From: Synergistaceae bacterium UBA5827
GTDB taxonomy: Bacteria; Synergistota; Synergistia; Synergistales; 79-D21
Assembly (NCBI GenBank): GCA_002432945.1
Contig: DJHE01000015.1
Span: forward strand, 18,666-27,730
Reading direction: 5' to 3'
DNA length: 9,065 nucleotides
Shown: piece by piece, positions 7,348 through 9,065 of the stretch
Layout of the letters: the number at the start of each line of letters is the position of its first letter
Numbering within the stretch: the stretch's first letter is position 1
Notes under the pieces: generated by a model
What the model was told of the DNA's origin: nothing
Seen by the model: the letters and a program-made list of their open reading frames with translations, nothing else
Database searches by the model: none
Program-made: the position numbers and the translations under genes

Positions 7348-7354
7348 AAGGAGG
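7348..7354 (+). promoter_or_regulatory. Strong ribosome binding site of ppdK
   Basis: AAGGAGG lies 7 bases before the ATG at 7362, the best match and spacing in the window. This fits high expression of PPDK compared with its regulator, whose Shine-Dalgarno is weak. Confidence 0.75.
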
Positions 7355-7361
7355 AGTGACG

Positions 7362-9065
7362 ATGTCCATTACGGAAAGAAAGCTTCTCTACGATTTTTCA
7401 GAAGGCAGTGCGGACATGAAAGCCTTGTTGGGAGGAAAAGGCGCCAACCTGGCCCAGATGATGCGCATCGGGCTGCCTGTTCCCCCCGGATTCACACTGA
7501 CGACGGAAGTATGCCTTCTTTACATGGAAAACCCCTCCGCCACGATCGACGCCGTGTGGCCTGACGTTCAGCGTTCCATGAAGGTCATGGAGGAAAAAAC
7601 GGGGAAAGCATTCGGCGGCCCCGGAACGCCTCTCCTCGTATCGGTTCGCTCCGGAGCCCCGGTGTCCATGCCCGGGATGATGGACACGATCCTCAACCTT
7701 GGCCTCAACGACGAGACAGCCGCGGCGCTGGCTTCGACCTCGGGCGACCGCCGATTCGCCCTGGATAGTTACCGGCGTTTCATCCAGATGTTTTCCGATG
7801 TCGTTCTCGGCGTCTCCTCGGAAGAGTTCGAGAACATCCTGACCGTGACCAGGCGAAAGTTATCCGTCCAGTTCGACAACGAAATTCCACCGGAGGAGCT
7901 GGAGGGAGTCGTCACACAGTTCAAGAAGGTCGTCCGGAAAACTACGGGAAAAGATTTCCCGACCGATCCGTGGGTTCAGTTGAGAGCTGCGACCGAGGCT
8001 GTTTTCCGCAGCTGGAACACGCCCCGTGCGGTCACTTACAGAAAAATCAACTCCATACCCGACAACCTGGGGACGGCTGTCAACATCGTCGCAATGGTCT
8101 TCGGCAACCTTGGGGAAGATTGCGGAACGGGAGTCTGCTTCACCCGGAACCCCTCGACAGGAGAAAAGGGACTATTCGGGGAGTTCCTGATCAATGCCCA
8201 GGGCGAGGACGTCGTGGCAGGTATCCGCACTCCCGAACCCATCCAGAAAATGGGGGACAAGATGCCGGCCCTTTACCGTGAATTGCTGGACACTGCCGAG
8301 CTCCTGGAGAAACATTACAAGGACATGCAGGATATCGAATTCACGGTCGAGAGCGGAAAGCTTTTCATGCTCCAGACACGAAACGGGAAACGAACCGCCA
8401 AGGCCGCCGTGCAGGTCGCCGTGGACATGGCGAACGAGGGGCTGATCGACCGGACGACTGCCGTTTCACGAGTTACCCCGGAACAGGTCGAACGCCTCCT
8501 CCATCGCCAGATCGACCCTTCCCTCCAGCTTGACATACTGGCCAGGGGCCTGCCCGCCTCTCCGGGTGCCGCTGTTGGCCAGGCCATTTTCGACGCTGAC
8601 GAAGCCGAGAAGATGGGGCACGACGGCAAACCGGTCATTCTCGTCAGGCCGGAAACAACCCCCGACGACATCCATGGCCTTTTTGCCGCACAGGGGGTCC
8701 TTACGACAAGGGGAGGGATGACAAGCCATGCCGCCGTGGTCGCGCGCGGGCTTGGCAAACCCTGCGTTTCAGGTTGCGAAAGCCTTGAAATCGACCTGGC
8801 CGCCCAGACTTTATCCATCGGAAGCCGGGTCTTCAGGAAGGGGGACTGGATAACGATCGACGGTTCCCGCGGATTCGTCATCCCCGGGAAGGTTGAGCTC
8901 GTACAGCCTTCCTTCGCCGACGACATCCGAACCCTCCTTGACTGGGCGGACGAGTTTGCCAACCTGGAGGTCTGGGCAAATGCGGACACCCCCGAGGATG
9001 CCGCGCGTGCCCGTTCCTTCGGTGCTAAGGGAATCGGCCTTTGCCGTACGGAGCACATGTTCATG
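7362..9065 (+). CDS. ppdK: Pyruvate, phosphate dikinase, N-terminal 568 residues (partial, 3' end outside window)
   Basis: The frame is open from ATG 7362 to the window end: 568 of the roughly 875-890 residues usual for the family. PPDK reversibly converts PEP, AMP and pyrophosphate to pyruvate, ATP and phosphate, and serves glycolysis in many anaerobes. The N-terminal nucleotide-binding domain shows GGKGANLAQM (24-33), VPPGFTLT (40-47), SVRSGAPVSMPGMMDTILNL (94-113) and a terminal DIEFTVESGKLFMLQTR (324-340). The central phosphohistidine domain carries TTRGGMTSHAAVVARGLGKP (448-467) with catalytic His456 and regulatory Thr454. The C-terminal PEP-binding barrel has just begun, with GIGLCRTEHMF (557-567). 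The catalytic cysteine and the rest of the barrel lie beyond the window. A strong ribosome binding site and the adjacent PPSR gene support the start and the identity. PEP synthase is excluded by the domain pattern. Confidence 0.96.
   Translation, partial: MSITERKLLYDFSEGSADMKALLGGKGANLAQMMRIGLPVPPGFTLTTEVCLLYMENPSATIDAVWPDVQRSMKVMEEKTGKAFGGPGTPLLVSVRSGAPVSMPGMMDTILNLGLNDETAAALASTSGDRRFALDSYRRFIQMFSDVVLGVSSEEFENILTVTRRKLSVQFDNEIPPEELEGVVTQFKKVVRKTTGKDFPTDPWVQLRAATEAVFRSWNTPRAVTYRKINSIPDNLGTAVNIVAMVFGNLGEDCGTGVCFTRNPSTGEKGLFGEFLINAQGEDVVAGIRTPEPIQKMGDKMPALYRELLDTAELLEKHYKDMQDIEFTVESGKLFMLQTRNGKRTAKAAVQVAVDMANEGLIDRTTAVSRVTPEQVERLLHRQIDPSLQLDILARGLPASPGAAVGQAIFDADEAEKMGHDGKPVILVRPETTPDDIHGLFAAQGVLTTRGGMTSHAAVVARGLGKPCVSGCESLEIDLAAQTLSIGSRVFRKGDWITIDGSRGFVIPGKVELVQPSFADDIRTLLDWADEFANLEVWANADTPEDAARARSFGAKGIGLCRTEHMFM

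Noticed and set aside
7345..7350. TATAAG before ppdK as a -10 promoter element
   Set aside because: No matching -35 element is visible about 17 bases upstream, and the site is only 17 bases from the start codon and next to the ribosome binding site, so chance is more likely.
8315..9064. 249-codon - strand open frame opposite ppdK
   Set aside because: The + strand frame here encodes the end of the PPDK nucleotide-binding domain, the phosphohistidine domain and the barrel start without interruption, so the antisense frame is a shadow; its serine- and arginine-rich translation is typical of one.

Overview
The window is an ordinary, tightly packed bacterial chromosomal segment with nine genes, all on the + strand. 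I found no mobile element, CRISPR array, phage gene, RNA gene, clear promoter or terminator. The gene order is ybeY (3' end only), a CNNM/CBS-type CorC/HlyC membrane protein, cdd, era, recO, glyQ, glyS, a PPDK regulatory kinase/phosphorylase (PPSR), and ppdK (5' part only). The longest stretch without a gene is 48 bases, so no gap over 300 bases needs describing.

Organism: the order ybeY-(corC)-cdd-era-recO-glyQ-glyS-PPSR-ppdK, the two-subunit glycyl-tRNA synthetase, the use of PPDK with its regulator, moderately high G+C (about 57% in one line counted by hand) and frequent AGG arginine codons suggest an anaerobic bacterium of the Synergistota or a clostridial Firmicute. I lean to Synergistota, but this is inference from gene order and codon use; no taxonomic search was possible.

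Layout: bases 1-108 end YbeY, the endoribonuclease of rRNA maturation. Bases 142-1437 encode a membrane protein with a CNNM domain, a CBS pair and a CorC_HlyC domain. It overlaps cdd by 4 bases (ATGA), and cdd overlaps era in the same way. recO follows era after 4 bases, glyQ follows recO after 19, and glyS follows glyQ after 14. A 48-base gap separates glyS from the PPSR gene, and 24 bases separate PPSR from ppdK. The spacing suggests one long transcription unit, perhaps with the PPSR-ppdK pair partly independent.

How the genes work together: YbeY and Era both act on 16S rRNA and small-subunit maturation, and GlyQ/GlyS supply Gly-tRNA, so much of the cluster serves translation. Cdd salvages pyrimidine nucleosides and RecO serves recombinational repair; both are frequent neighbours of era. 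The last two genes form a clear functional pair: PPSR reversibly phosphorylates the threonine two residues before the catalytic histidine of PPDK, and that target (Thr454/His456) is visible in the ppdK fragment.

I do not see a previously undescribed system here. The findings are modest points about start sites, gene context and a diverged RecO N-terminus.
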